A stretch of DNA of 64,000 bases, from contig CAJNOJ010000399.1 in the NCBI GenBank assembly GCA_905250025.1, forward strand, positions 1 to 64,000. The letters run 5' to 3'. A program made the position numbers and the translations under genes. This DNA is from Adineta ricciae (taxonomy: Eukaryota; Rotifera; Eurotatoria; Adinetida; Adinetidae). The notes under the pieces are model-generated. The model was not told where the DNA came from, made no database searches, and worked only from the letters and a program-made list of their open reading frames with translations. Shown piece after piece: positions 25,466 to 38,467 of the stretch; positions within the stretch are counted from its first letter, which is position 1; each line of letters starts with the position of its first letter.

Positions 25466-27817
25466 GTCCAAGTTTTGACTTAACATGAAATGAAATCTAA
25501 AAAACAGTTACCGACATGTGCAAGTGAAATAAATGTTTTGACCGGTTTCTTACACAATCATAAGAAACGAAAAATGACAATTGATATGGTATTTATATCA
25601 AAAACGACGATAGTTTATTGCACAAGCAATATGAGTAATTTCGAAGGGAATGTCCAACTCATCTTTTTGTGCAATAGATGTCACAATGCGACAAGTTTTG
25701 GATTTATATAAAATATTAAAGAGTGATTTCATCTCCATTTATTATAGTTTTTTCTACAAGAAAGTTGCACTCTCAAGTCGGAATATGCCAAGTAGATTTT
25801 GTTTTATAAACATTGAAAAGACACTTTAGTTGAATTTACAATTGATCGAAAACTACCAATCGACGCGTTAAAGTGGTCGTTGACTAATGATAATTATCAA
25901 TGATACTTGATCTATGAAATGCTAAGTACTATTAGAATTGATTAGCAACTATATTTTCCCTTTCCTTCTACTATGGAACAATCCAATCGTAGTTGAGTGA
26001 AAAATTCCTTTGAATAAATGATGGATCTTCTCTGTTTATTATCATCATTGTCCGTAAACACATACGAAAGATGCGAAAAGTGAACAGTGTGAATTCGTAT
26101 GTATCACTTGATCTCTTCTTTTCCTCGTTCCAACATATCAGAATCATGATCAGTTTTGATATATTCACTTGTTTGTAATTACCAGCATGTGTACCGATTC
26201 GATACCGTTTCATCTATACATGTTCTGTAAAACACAAACACGATAATGATGAGAGAATCGAAGAAGACTGTCCACAAAATGTGTTGAAAGTCGATGTAAC
26301 TCGAGTCGGGACAAACGTTTCAATTAAACAATACAAAAGACCGCTGAGAGTAGAGAAAGTATGTCATTGGACTTTGATCTAATGGCATATTGATTCGATG
26401 AATTCCTTCATTGCAGAATTTTATCAAGAAGAACGAGAGTTTCGTGCAAGTTAGAGTGTTAAAGCAGATGATGTTAATTTGAAATGTAAACGGTGTGGGT
26501 GTGTTTTCATCTTTCGCACTTGTTATTTGCTCACTTATGCAAGTTCATTGTCGTTCTTTATTCGTTTACACTCAAGAAAAAGAAATCTCATCCGTGTGAT
26601 GTGTCAAATCAATATTGTATGAGTATCGTTCGAATTGATTAGTCTTTAAAAAGCTGTTAAAATGATTGGATAAGTCAATGAAGAGAACAAATCTTCAAAA
26701 GATGAAATAAATTTGTGTGAAATTTTATCACACTCATTTCAGTCAAGTGATCAACATCTTCCAGTGATAAAACACATAGTCGAAAAGATTGCTTCATCAA
26801 GCGAGCAGTAGTAACAGAGAAAGAAAGAGAGTTAGGAAGTGTTTTATGATTGTATAAAAATCGAGTTAATTTGTCATTTCAAAGAGATGAAGATACAAGG
26901 ATTACATCGATGAAACGTGCTTATATCTAAAGGAAACGTAAAATATGTGCGCGTGGATGATTGACTTCATGTCGGCAAACGTACGTGAGAGATTAATAAG
27001 ATAAATATATGAAAATAAAACTGGAAATATCGAAAAAGATGTGTGAATCCTCGCATTTGATCAAAAGCAAGACATGCTAATTGTCATGCTGAGATTATCC
27101 ATAAATGGCAAATCGTTTCAATTCTTCTTGGCACTATTTTGAAAATCAAATCGTCTACTTTGGTAAATACTTCACCAAAGTGGTCTCTTACTGTTATCAA
27201 TAATATCATCACTTTCAGATTAGCTTTCACACACACGTAGACGTTTGAAACTTAAGGGAAAAAACGCGAGACACTTGCCGCTGCTTGTCATTAATTCGAT
27301 ATGTATATAGACACACACTCAATCTATTCCGTATTCTTTTTTTTCTCTTCGAAAGAATTTTTATTGGTGAATTATTCTCATTGGTTGCTACTGCTCTACC
27401 GATTGGTCTTTTCTTTTTTTTCGAACAAACCAGGAGCGAGCTCGACTACTCATATACATCATCATACATCAACACAGAGAAGAGAAAAAAAGTGAAGGAG
27501 AGAGAGAGAGAAAAGACCATTATCAAGCATTCAACAGCACTTCTTACAATCTCCAATATCTCGATGGCATAAAAACACTCGCTTTTCTCTTTCTTCTTCT
27601 TTCACGAAACCAACTGTAGATCTTAACGGAAAACATACTCGGTAGGTTTGTATACACATCTATATGATATCAACAAGTTCAGATAAATAGCAGACCAGTT
27701 ATAAAAAAAAGACAACGATACTTGCGATGAGAGCTCTAATTGTGCCTTTATTTATGGCAGACATTCATCGCAGAAAGTTTTATGATCAGTTCAGAAGCAT
27801 GAAGAATATCTGGTTAA
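25466..27817. other. Long intergenic region between divergent CNOT1 and odd-skipped genes
   Basis: 2.35 kb, the longest gene-free stretch in the window. No coding frame with family resemblance and no tRNA-like element seen. Contains a GA-rich run near 27497-27516. It must hold the CNOT1 promoter and the upstream control region of the developmental gene at 27818. Confidence 0.5.
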
Positions 27818-29202
27818 ATGTTAGAAAATGATCGATTTGTTTTAGATCGATTCTATTCGATGTCGCCTGTCTTAATTTCGAATTCGAATAAGATTTGCCC
27901 ATCGATGCCAGCCATTGCATTAAATAATACTCAGATTCGTACTTTGATTAACATCTATCCACCTCCACCATCCGTTCCTCTTCCGCAAAATTTTCATCCA
28001 CTCGATTTACGTAAACATTCGCCATCAAATATCGCAGCGCAAACATTTTATCACTTATATTTTCCTCATTTATTGGCTCTTCAAAATCAATCAGCAACAG
28101 CACATCATCAAATCACTGATCGAGGGATCAAACGATCGACAAGTTCTCATGGTAACTCATCTTTTCCTTCTTTGAATTCTCGTCTTATTCTCCGTTTTAG
28201 AATCACCACAAAAACGTCAGACAATTCTTCCATCCAAACGCTTCGATTTCGCTAAATTAGCCGATGAAGCTGTTCGAGACAAAGAAGAAAATTCAAATTC
28301 TTCAACATCATTGAATACTAGCAGTCATAAAAATGATTTGTCAGTCTCATCAACTCCATCACCAGCTGCTATCACAAGTGGTGTTTCTTTACTTGCCTCG
28401 AATTCGACATCGTATGTAGTGTTTATTTATTTGTTTGGACTTCTGGGGCAAAGATTAGTTGAGTTGTTGTCATTCTTACATTAGAATGCAGAAGAAGATG
28501 GTTATCGGATAATTGAGACTATCGAGATAAGATGAGGAGCAAATGACTGACGCCTATACATTCACTTTCTCTTGATAATTAGAAGAAAACAAATACTTCT
28601 TCTTCTACCAATCATTTTTCATTTCAATAGAAATTCATCAACTCGCTCTGCATTTCATCCAGTATTAGTTCCTAATCGAAATACATTAAATAAATTAAAC
28701 CGACGATCGTTTCCAACCGATAGTTCAATCAAACATCATGGTATGAAACGGTAAGTTGTAGAACGAATCAAACTCTTTGTAAAGATAATCAATTGTAGGA
28801 AAAAACGAGCCAAAGAACATATATGTCAGTACTGCAATCGTCATTTTACCAAATCTTACAATTTACTCATTCACGTACGAACTCACACAGATGAACGACC
28901 ATATACATGTGATTTATGTTTTAAATCCTTTCGACGACAAGATCATTTACGTGATCATAAGTGAGTTTTCTTCATCATTTTTAATTCCACTGTAAAATCT
29001 TCTTCGTGTTTTAGATATACACATTCAAAAGGTATGAAATAAAAATAAAAGGTCGCAATCGAACTCAATTTTTACCTCAAATCTTTTCCTTCTAGAAAAA
29101 CCATTCAAATGTTTGGATTGTGGCAAAGGCTTTTGTCAATCTCGAACACTCGCAACCCATAAAGCGACTCATCAACAACCGACTAGCCATCATAATCGAT
29201 GA
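27818..29202 (+). CDS. OSR: Odd-skipped-related C2H2 zinc-finger transcription factor
   Basis: Six exons (27818-28151, 28201-28411, 28631-28750, 28799-28960, 29015-29031, 29096-29202) give 316 residues. Three C2H2 fingers are diagnostic of the odd-skipped/OSR family: [38 protein letters not shown] and [19 protein letters not shown], linked by RTHTDERP and YTHSKEKP. An upstream [12 protein letters not shown] motif matches the conserved segment ahead of the fingers in vertebrate OSR. OSR proteins pattern gut, leg joints and kidney mesoderm elsewhere. Exon 5 is a 17-nt microexon encoding the linker between fingers 2 and 3, and the 219-nt intron 2 is long for this genome. The start is the first ATG of the open frame; a later one (MSPVLIS) is possible. 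Confidence 0.92.
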
Positions 29203-29441
29203 ACACACTCCGTTTCATCTTTTGCTGATATTTCTCATTTTTGTATTTGTCTGTAATTAAATAAACATGATCTTCTCGATCAAATGAATATCCATGTGAT
29301 GCTCTCATTCATTTGTCACACGTACCTATTCAATGTGATGACATCTAACGATAAACTTCTTTTCGATGAAAAAGCTGATCATACGAACAAAAAAAAAAGT
29401 ATAAATACATGAGAGAATAGAATGAAAGTCTATATTCATCC

Positions 29442-30590
29442 ATGCCTCCCTGCTTTGATAATGCGGAAAATGTCACGTTAGTACTGAAATTCGTGTATTT
29501 TCTTATGTTTAGACCTGATGCTTTTTCTTGTAGAATACGTCAACGCGAAAAACTGATCGTGTTGCTTGGTCGAACAGATACAGGCAAGACAAGTACATTT
29601 AATTTAATGACTGGTCTTTGTCAACCAATTGGTAATCGAATCTCGAGTACAACATCTAAATGTTATTCTTCGGGAAATTACATCGACACACCAGGATTTG
29701 GTGATACACGTGGTGGTGATGTATCTCATTTGTCATTAGTCGATTTTTTCATCTCACTTTCGTCAGGAATTGATATTTTATTTTATTTCGTTCGATTTGG
29801 AACGATGAACACAACTGATCTTAACTTATTTCTCGATATTTATAAACGAATTTTATCAATCGATGCATACGAAAATTCGTGTTTAGTTATAACCGATTAT
29901 TCATTAGCAAATCTCGAACAAGTCAACATCGATGGAAGTGAAGAAAGAAAATCTTTGTTAAAACAATTGCATGACAATGATAAATATTCTTATATCTTAG
30001 ACAAATTTCAAAATCGAGTGATGTTTCTCGATGTTTCACCGACTGATTATTCTCGTCGAGAATTATCAAAAGAAATCATCGATCGATTTCTTCATTCGTT
30101 CCAACCCAAATCGCGTTTCAATTGTCAAAATCTTCAAGATGCCTATCGACTTATTCGACGAACACAAGAAATGGAAGAACATTGCCGAGAATATCGAACC
30201 GAAATCGAGGAATTGAAAACTGAAAATGAGTTTTTGAGAAATTTATATGAAAAACAAATTCGTCATTGTCAACAATTACAAATCTCTTACGAAGAATCGA
30301 CGAATCAACTTGAACAAGTTCATCAGCAAACTTTATTAACAATTGAAACAAATCATATTTTGACAATTGAAGAAATGAAAAGACAAGAACTTCGTATTCG
30401 AGATGAAGTTAAACAAGTTCGACAGCAATTAGAAGAAATCGAACAAGAAATGGATAGAAGTGTGACATTTAATGTTGTTTCTTATATTCCATTGATTCAC
30501 ATCATTACAAATATTATGGAACTCAATACAAAACGAAAAATTACTCAACGAATTAGAAAACTGTTACATTCGAAAAAGAAAATTATGTAA
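29442..30590 (+). CDS. AIG1/GIMAP-type GTPase with coiled coil
   Basis: Exons 29442-29476 and 29534-30590 (57-nt intron) give 363 residues. P-loop GRTDTGKTSTFN and G3 DTPGFGDTRGG are those of the AIG1/GIMAP/septin-like TRAFAC group. SCLVITDYS follows where the family's G4 region lies. After about residue 220 comes a long coiled coil rich in Glu, Gln and Arg (EEHCREYRTEIEELKTENEF onward), then a short hydrophobic stretch (VVSYIPLIHIITNIME) and a Lys/Arg-rich C-terminus. These GTPases form membrane-associated oligomers in immunity and survival in vertebrates and plants. Function in this organism is unknown. Confidence 0.75.
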   Translation: MPPCFDNAENVTLVLKFVYFLMFRPDAFSCRIRQREKLIVLLGRTDTGKTSTFNLMTGLCQPIGNRISSTTSKCYSSGNYIDTPGFGDTRGGDVSHLSLVDFFISLSSGIDILFYFVRFGTMNTTDLNLFLDIYKRILSIDAYENSCLVITDYSLANLEQVNIDGSEERKSLLKQLHDNDKYSYILDKFQNRVMFLDVSPTDYSRRELSKEIIDRFLHSFQPKSRFNCQNLQDAYRLIRRTQEMEEHCREYRTEIEELKTENEFLRNLYEKQIRHCQQLQISYEESTNQLEQVHQQTLLTIETNHILTIEEMKRQELRIRDEVKQVRQQLEEIEQEMDRSVTFNVVSYIPLIHIITNIMELNTKRKITQRIRKLLHSKKKIM

Positions 30591-31689
30591 ATATAGGAAT
30601 AAATAATGAAATTTCACTTCACATACAGAGAAATTTTTCGGAAAGATAACGTTCACATATCAAATGTTCCGAATCAATAATAAAAAGGAAGATTTCAAAT
30701 GAGATACCATGACTTTTGTGTGCTTAAGTGTCTGTATTTCAACACTCTTTACTGTTGAATAGTTTTTGCTGATCTCAACACAAATACTATCAATATCTTT
30801 TTAGGAAATAATGCAAAATTCTTCTGAATAATAATATTCGATTAGAGACTGCTCGTGCTAGTTATACTGGTGACAATATTCGCATCTGTTAAGAATATTA
30901 AAATGATAATTGCAGGAATCAAGAAGTTCTTTCAAATGATTTTAATTCTTATCTGTATTTATTGATTGTTGATGATGTAAAAAATGAATATTGAAATAAC
31001 GATATTATATCTTTTGTTCTATTTCAATGTCAGTCTAACTCTGTATTATTGTTTTGCAATCGATATGATTCTTTTTCACTCGAATAAAAACTAATTAGTA
31101 TTTTGTTACAACTTTTTCTTCTGTGATGTTCATTGATAAATATTCTAAACTAAAATCGAATTCATGAGAGAAATTCATTTTCAATACATTGCCAAATCGG
31201 ATATGCATTGCGTTGCATTACACGTTTCTTCATGCAGAAGATTCTTGCAATCTGTTGTGTTCTCCTTTTTTTTTAATTTCAAGTTTATAATCACTAACCA
31301 TGTCGATGAGAAACAAAAAATGAAGACCATACCGTATTTGAATAATTTATTTGTCTATTGGCACTTGGCCATATGTCGTTTATTTTCGACGAAGATTAAA
31401 TGTACATATCTTTTATTTAACAGTTAAAGATTTTCACATTTTAAGCCCGTTTAAAAATTCTATTTGTACTTCTTGGTTAATTCTTATTTATTCGTTCCTT
31501 GGTATTTCTCACGAAATATGAACAAATCTTGTTTTTCTACATTCATGAACGTTCTTATATGAGCTATCCACTGAAAAACTGCTTTTGTATCATTCATCTA
31601 TTGCTTATCTACTTATTTGCTTACACAACATTAGAACCAAACAGTCAATCCATAGTTTCCTTCTTTAACAACAATAACAGCTTTTACAC
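30591..31689. other. intergenic, nothing recognised
   Basis: Very AT-rich. Short open frames on the plus strand (31164-31427, 31499-31696) have low-complexity, hydrophobic composition and no start context or splice partners. I see no gene. Confidence 0.45.
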
Positions 31690-33620
31690 GAAATGATAAG
31701 TTTAAGATACGACGATGAATTTGTTTGATAGTTACTGACGATTGATTTGAGAAATCGTTCCACACCACGACCAAGATTATCATATGCTCCAACGACGAGA
31801 TTCGGATCTATATTGAGATAATTCTAATCATCAGCATCGAATACATTAGGTGGATTAAAGACATCAAAATCTGAGTGTTCTCCAACCTTTTCGTCGAAAA
31901 CAAATGTCAAAATGAGCAAGCATTGCTGCTGTTTCAGCGATGATTTGACAACTACTTTCATCAAGATGGATATTCATATCGTGGAAAACGATTTGTAATT
32001 AGGTGAGTTCTGATAAAGAGGGAAATGATCGTAGAACAGATCAATCATTGCGAACAAAGATTGGTATACCCGCATGAAACATTAGTTGAATTGACCAAAT
32101 AGTAGAGGGGAATGAAGAGAAGTTTTTCAAGAGAGTAAGATTATTTGTTAATCTAATGTGATGAATATGGGGCATTCTCATAGTCGGTGGTAAAGAGTTA
32201 TTTTATGACATAGCAAGTGTACGAAGTTGAAGTGGATAAATCGTGGTAGAATTGTATCGTAATGGAACAATTGTTTCTATTTTAGTTATGTATCCGAATG
32301 CATCATCTAATGTGAAAACTTCACCAAATGTCCATCGTGAAGTGTACCACACATGAAAAGTTTCTTGATGACAATTATACTAAAAGCAAATAAAAGTAAT
32401 AATTATCATTATTCACTCAAAGAAAATTGCGAAGATCCAAATATGTGATAACGCGTTCTCGTTTCCTCTGTTATCATCAGATTAGATCGTTCAACTGAGA
32501 ATAAGTAAACATATAGTTACTCACATAGCAATCAAGATTCGTCATGTGTTCGTATTTTCGATTCAGCCAACGTATCGTATATGTGACACGAACTGTTTCT
32601 CGTGGACGGAAGCGGCTTCCGTTTGGGATCTCTTCACTCAGTTCGATTGCACGACAGTTTTCTTCCGTAACAAATGCAAATTGAGCATCAACTTGACGAT
32701 TGTCAGCGAACAACGCCGATTTGTTGACACAATGTAATCCATTGATTGTAATGAAAAGAATCAATGTCATCTGTCGAAGTACAGACATCATATCAGGAGC
32801 GGTGAGATATTCAATCATCACCCAGTTCATTCTCTTGAAATCTTCAAAAATTAAAGGAAAACATTGCCTAAACTAAATTGAATGAACGTAGATTTATCAA
32901 CTTTGATGATACCAATCTTTTTGATAAAACATTATCCGAGTACAAACGAAAGCTATGAATAGCCACATGTAATACTGACAGTGTACTAGAAGGTTTCTTC
33001 AAGCAGAGGTAAACGAAGATAGGTGAGAGGACATTTTATTGTAGTTGGCTGCCACAGTGGAAGAGACATTTCTACATATTGTCCCAGATCGAGTGATCGA
33101 AGCACATGTAAACGCGGCAAAACGTCTTCTATGTATGTTGCCAATCTGTCGGTTGGGTGTAACACAGTTCCACCAAAGCCCCGCTAGTGATAAAAGAAAT
33201 TGTTTAGATGAATATATCAATGAAAAAGATGACATGGCAGTTAAACCCTAGAAGATTCATCGAACTCTTCTAGCTTTTTGTGCAGCTATCTATCGACAGC
33301 GTAAAAGTACAGAAAGAAACAACTGATTTTACCTTAGTTATTCTTCTTCGTGGAAAACACGTTTCATTGTGAACTTCACTCATGCTCACAGGTCGAAATA
33401 AACAGTTTGTTTGTAATGTAAGACATTGAAGTGAACGAGAAAACTTGTAAGCATCTGTCAAGTTATGAACACCATATAATCGTAACGTAATCAAATTTGG
33501 TCGGTAAGGAAAGCGAGATGGCTGAAGAGATGATACATCCACATCAACGACAAGTGTCTCATTTTGAGTCAATGGAAGACGGTTGAGAAGCGTATCAAAT
33601 TTGTACAAAGATGGTGATGA
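31690..33620 (-). pseudogene. Decayed LRR/F-box-type gene
   Basis: Coding-like blocks run along the minus strand in different frames, with stops between them. They are: RPNLITLRLYGVHNL and RSLQCLTLQT (33608-33270); LPRLHVLRSLDLGQYVEM ... CPLTYLRLPLLEE, ending in TAG (about 33130-33000); an NGLHCVNKSALFADNRQ block (32830-32477); CHQETFHVWYTSRWTFGEVF and IYPLQLRTLAMS (about 32390-32215); then FPSTIWSIQLMFHAGIPIF (about 32100). They look like the leucine-rich F-box-like proteins that are very numerous in bdelloids. Several in-frame stops (for example after LAMS, ELT and DADD) cannot all be removed by plausible introns. Family naming is from memory and tentative; the evidence for breakage is stronger. 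Confidence 0.5.
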
Positions 33621-34385
33621 TAAAAATTGTCACAACGATAGACACCTCGTTCGTGTACTAATTGTTGAATGTGATGAAACAAATGACCGAGCGATTTCAG
33701 TTTCAATTTGCATATACTGACCATAAATAATCAACAACAACTATGTGTTCAGTTGCTTCTTTTGCATTCGACTACAATTTATGGAAAAATCGATTGATCT
33801 GACCTGGCCATTGAGTAATAAATAGCAAACGGAGGAAAGAAAGTTTTTCATTTGTCATGTTTTGTTGTACATAAGAACGATGAAACTATCGATAAGAATG
33901 ATAAACAACTCCGTTGATGTACAAAAAATGGACAGTGCTGAAAATGAACGAATTGCGCAGATTTGATCGGTATATGATAGAAAAGCATTCTGAACATGAT
34001 TCTCGAGAGGACTTGAAACGACTTTCTATTTTGCTCTGTTTGTCTGAAATATTTTGTTCTACTGCCCGCTATTTCCTATTGAATACGAAGAATAACAAGA
34101 TTGATACTACTATGTCAAATGGTCTTCGAAATACCTAAAACTAGTAATAGATTTCATGATCTGTCTTCAATTTGTGTCACTGATGTACATTGCTTTACTC
34201 TTCATTAGATTGAGATCTGAAGTATTTATTTATTATGCAGTTGCTTGATGACAAAAGTTAATCTTTATTTTTATTCTTGTTGATCATCGGATAGTTGTTG
34301 TTTTTTCTCTTCCACACTCGGTCAAAAACAAGGCAATACAAAAAACAATTAGATGTTTAGACTATATTTCTTTGTATTGATTGTT
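33621..34385. other. intergenic, nothing recognised
   Basis: AT-rich sequence between the LRR-like relic and RPL18A. Possibly the 5' part of the relic on the minus strand (to about 33750) and the RPL18A 3' UTR. No convincing frame. Confidence 0.45.
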
Positions 34386-34972
34386 TTAAAAATATGTGTG
34401 AGGACGACGAGTTGTAAAACGTGGATGATGTAAACGTTTTGTTGCTTTGTTAACCATTGGAAATCTAGACGAGAAAGTAAACAAAAGTCAATAAACGAAG
34501 GATCATTTCATGTCACATACTTGATTTTCGAATCATGAAATTGTGTGACATGTGGTCGACGGCAATCTTTAGCGGCTAAACGTTTAATCTTCATGATTTG
34601 AATTGTTGATGGTCTGGCACGGTGTTTGGCACCCATATCTCGGTAACATTGTGTTACAGCTAATGCACGTGTTAAATCCCGATATTCACGGTACATATTG
34701 TGTGTACCTGAACGGGAATCGTAACGAAGCCAAATACCGAAATTCTTCACGACTAAAGGTTTACGTTCATTGACTAATTTACATTCCACGATTTCACCAG
34801 CACTTTTCTTGACACGTTTTAGTTGACGTAAGAAGAACCAGAAACGTGATTTCGCTTGAACTTCATCAGGTGCATAGATATGCATTTCATAGAGTGGTGG
34901 CGTTTTCAATGTAGCTGATGGAAGTTTACGGCCGATAATGCGATACTCACGGAGATTACCTTTTGCTTTCAT
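34386..34972 (-). CDS. RPL18A: 60S ribosomal protein eL20 (RPL18A)
   Basis: Exons 34972-34521 and 34464-34386 (56-nt intron) give 176 residues, the usual family length. Conserved blocks: [91 protein letters not shown], and C-terminal HPRFTTRRP. eL20 sits on the solvent side of the large subunit near 5S rRNA. Start ATG 34972. Codon use is biased toward the commoner codons, as in other highly expressed genes. Confidence 0.97.
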
Positions 34973-35927
34973 GATGATTGTTGTTTCTGTGGTTTTATTT
35001 TAGAGACGAAAAACTTATCTAAAAAAACGGCAAATTTCTGAACATGAATATCAAATCAATAAGCAAAATGTAAAAAAAAGTAAAAGCAACGAAGAAAATA
35101 AATAAGGGGGAACGCTTGGATGGTAAACTATGGAAGTCTATTTGATTGGATTTTGTTCTCCGAAGTTTTATGATGATGAATGGAGGAGTCTATAATAGGT
35201 TATATGTGTAATACACAAGATGGCATTAGATGACGAACATTTCCATTTAGTTAAGTAAGGGTATATGGTGTTAATTAAACAGTTTGCATGTTTGTAAGTC
35301 ATTTATCACAATTCTATTCATTAGTTTGGCAAATTTTGTTTTGTTTTGTTTTTATGTATGTGTGTGTGCGTCTTTTAGGCGATATAATCGATTTAGTGTG
35401 ATGTGTATTTTATTTATGCAACAACAGCGGAGACGAGAACTGAAGACAATCATCTTTTTTTTTATCGTTGTCGTCGTTCCGTTGACAAAAGCTTTCGCGC
35501 ACAAAAGGAAGAACGCTAGAGAGAGAGAGAGACATGAAGACAAGTAGCTATGGGAAAGAATAAATTACTGTAGGGCGTGGTGTTCCTTCACGTTCTTTTT
35601 CTCATTTTTTTTCTATTAGCTTGGAGTGTGCACACATTTTACATTTTCTTTCAGAACTCCAAGCGTCATTCTCTCAAATTAATTTTTCCTTCTTTACTTG
35701 ATTTACGTTGATGCTGCCGAAGAGATGACGTCGACATGGCCTTGTATATTATTTGCCTTTGTACACTACCGGCACCCAGAATATAACAAGGTAGACGGCG
35801 ACGACGACGACGACGACGATGGTAAAGATCCTTATTCTGTTACTTGCTGTTCTGTTAATGGGGAANTCATTCCTCATCGACATCATTTGCAACTCAAAGG
35901 TCATATAGATCACTTCCATCGCCTGCA
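34973..35927. other. intergenic between divergent RPL18A and Kv-beta genes, with GAC repeat and assembly N
   Basis: Contains the RPL18A promoter, a pure (GAC)n-type run at about 35796-35820, and an undetermined base at 35866, all upstream of the Kv-beta start. A plus-strand open frame 35698-35931 spans the repeat and the N. It looks like 5' UTR, but an extra N-terminal exon cannot be excluded. Confidence 0.45.
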
Positions 35928-37992
35928 ATGACAACAACAACAACAGCAACAGTCAATACTCTACATGAAGATAATCCTAATCAATTATTTGATAAAATTG
36001 CTAATAACATTTTTCATTTTGAACATCAATTGAATAATTTTCATACTTCGTCAATCAATCAGAACATTAACGAAATCTGTATGCCACGTTCGACACGTCA
36101 TTTATGCGGATCACTTATTCCTTTGCCATCACCAGCAGCATCGTTGAATCTTGATCAACAATCGATCGAAAATGAACAATCTCATTCTCCTCTTCTTCGT
36201 CCTCTACTACCAATTCAAAGAATTGATCTGAAATATAGGTCTCATATCGTTTCGAACTTGACTAAGTCATTTCTTCTCCTCCTCATCAAAGAAAAAGACA
36301 ATTTTCATCATCATTAGCAGAAGTAACATTTGTTTTTTTTTAGAAATTTGGGCCGTAATGGATTACGAGTTTCTCAATTAGGCCTTGGAACTTGGGTTAC
36401 ATTTGGCGGACAGATATCTGATGATGTTGCCGAAGAATTAGTTACGATTGCATATGATAGTGGAATTAATCTCTTCGATACCGCTGAAGTTTATGCAGCT
36501 GGAAAGTAAGACAATTTGTTCTTCTGTTCTGCGTTGTTTTGATTCATGTCCATCCGTAACAGAGCGGAAATAACACTTGGAAAGGTTTTAAAAAAGAAAA
36601 AATGGCGACGATCAAGTTATATTGTCTCGACGAAATTGTTCTGGGGCGGAAAGTATGTGGAGGAGGATTATTGAAAAGAAAACGGAAGAGTTTCTCTTCT
36701 ATAGGGCTGAAACAGAAAAAGGACTTTCAAGAAAACATGTCATTGAAGGTTTGAGAGCGAGCCTCGAGCGTCTACAATTAGATTATGTTGATATTGTTTT
36801 TGCTAACAAACCTGATACATCAGTGCCAATGGAAGGTAAAATGAAAATCCGATGAAAAATTTTCCTCGATTTATTTACTTTTAATTAAAGAAATCGTTCG
36901 AGCATTTACACAAGTTATTAATGATAATCTTTGCTTTTATTGGGGAACATCAAGATGGTCACCAATGGAAATCATGGTAAATCTCTCATTGTCATTCTTC
37001 ATCAAAGCACAATCTGTGCGCTATCTTTTTTCAAGGAAGCTTATTCAGTTGCACGACAATTTAATTTAATTCCTCCAATATGTGAACAAGCTGAATACCA
37101 TCTCTTTCAACGTGATAAAGTTGAAGTACATTTACCCGAGATCTATCATAAAATCGGTACGACTAATTCAACTTGTTTTTCTTCTTGCTCATTAATTCTA
37201 TTTAGGTATTGGAACAATGACATGGTCACCATTAGCATGTGGCTTACTGAGTGGAAAATATGATGATGGTGTACCAATACATTCAAGAGCAGCACTTAAA
37301 GTAATACAACATTGAATGAAGATAATAGACGAATTTGAATCCTGTTTTTAGGGCTATGGTTGGTTGAAAGAGAAAATTCTGAATGAAGAAGGTCGAAAAC
37401 AACAAAGCAAATTACGAGAACTAGCTGTCCTAGCAGCGAAATTTGATTGTACACTCGCTCAATTAGCTATTGGTAGGTGCATTGAGAACAAATGTAAGGT
37501 TCTTCATGTCAAGGTCAACGATGAAATTGGTTCTTTAAGAAAACAAGTCGAACTGAAATAAATGTCACGGTTAATATAGATTTTGATATACATATGTCAA
37601 AATAATTAAGTTATCGAAACTCATTGTAAGCTGTTAGAAGTTGAGAGAGAAGATCTAAAGAACAAAAATAAGGAGGAAATTTTATTCGATTGATAATCCT
37701 GTCTTCTTTCGTAGCCTGGTGTTTGAAAAGTGAGAGCGTTCACTGTGTTCTACTTGGCGCATCATCTGTCGAACAACTCTACGAAAATCTCAATTCATTA
37801 CAAGTAAAATCTCGTGATACTCGTTCTTATTCAATTATTTGAGTTTCTTCTTTGAAGATTGTATCGAAATTAACTCCATCAGTCATGACCGACATCGATC
37901 GAATTCTCGGTAATAAGCCAACAGTACGAGTTTCAACTAAAAACGAAACAAATTTTCAAACACATGTTCAATTACCACAAGCACAGCGATAA
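35928..37992 (+). CDS. KCNAB: Voltage-gated K+ channel beta subunit (aldo-keto reductase fold)
   Basis: About ten exons. The AKR core is strongly conserved: [35 protein letters not shown] (catalytic Asp and Tyr), [104 protein letters not shown], and the NADP-binding end [17 protein letters not shown]. Kv beta subunits dock on the T1 domain of Shaker-type channels and tune inactivation by redox state. The N-terminal 104 residues ([16 protein letters not shown]..) are Asn/Gln/Ser-rich with no ball-peptide motif I recognise. Exon 1 uses a weak donor (AG|GTCTCA). One intron, about 37480-37714, is about 240 nt. Ends at TAA 37990-37992. Confidence 0.94.
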
Positions 37993-38467
37993 TTATTGTT
38001 GTTTTCTAATGATTGTATTTTTTTTTTTTCGTCGTAGTACATATTGTATACGCAGTGTGTGTGCGTGTGTTTTTTCTTTCTTCTTCGTCTTTTTTTTTTT
38101 TTATAAAAACTTACAATAATGCTGTGATTGTGCTAATCTTTTCTTGTTAAATTCCATCAGTTTCAGCAAATCAAAACAAGATTTTTCTTTCTTCATAGAA
38201 TAGAATGAAACAAACAAATCGAATTAAGACTTCTTCCGAAACAATACTCATCTCTAATTAGTTAACTTCCAAGATACATGGAAATCCTTTACGAAAACCT
38301 TATTTGTATTCGATCTGGAGATAGTTCAATGAGAGATCGATTCTGATTGGTCGAAAGAAGAACAATTAGAAGTAGAGGTTAATAACATGAATTTGATTGG
38401 ATATCAATTGAAATAAAAGAAAAGCAATATTTTGAAATTATATTACTTCACAGAATCTATTTTCAAT
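37993..38467. other. intergenic, nothing recognised
   Basis: T-rich 3' flank of the Kv-beta gene, including a 12-nt T run near 38090 and a GTGTGTGCGTGTG tract. The DNAJC21 promoter must lie here. Confidence 0.5.

Noticed and set aside
35698-35931. Open frame across the GAC repeat and the N as an extra Kv-beta exon
   Set aside because: Composition is dominated by the repeat, the frame contains the undetermined base, and no splice link to the real exon 1 was found.
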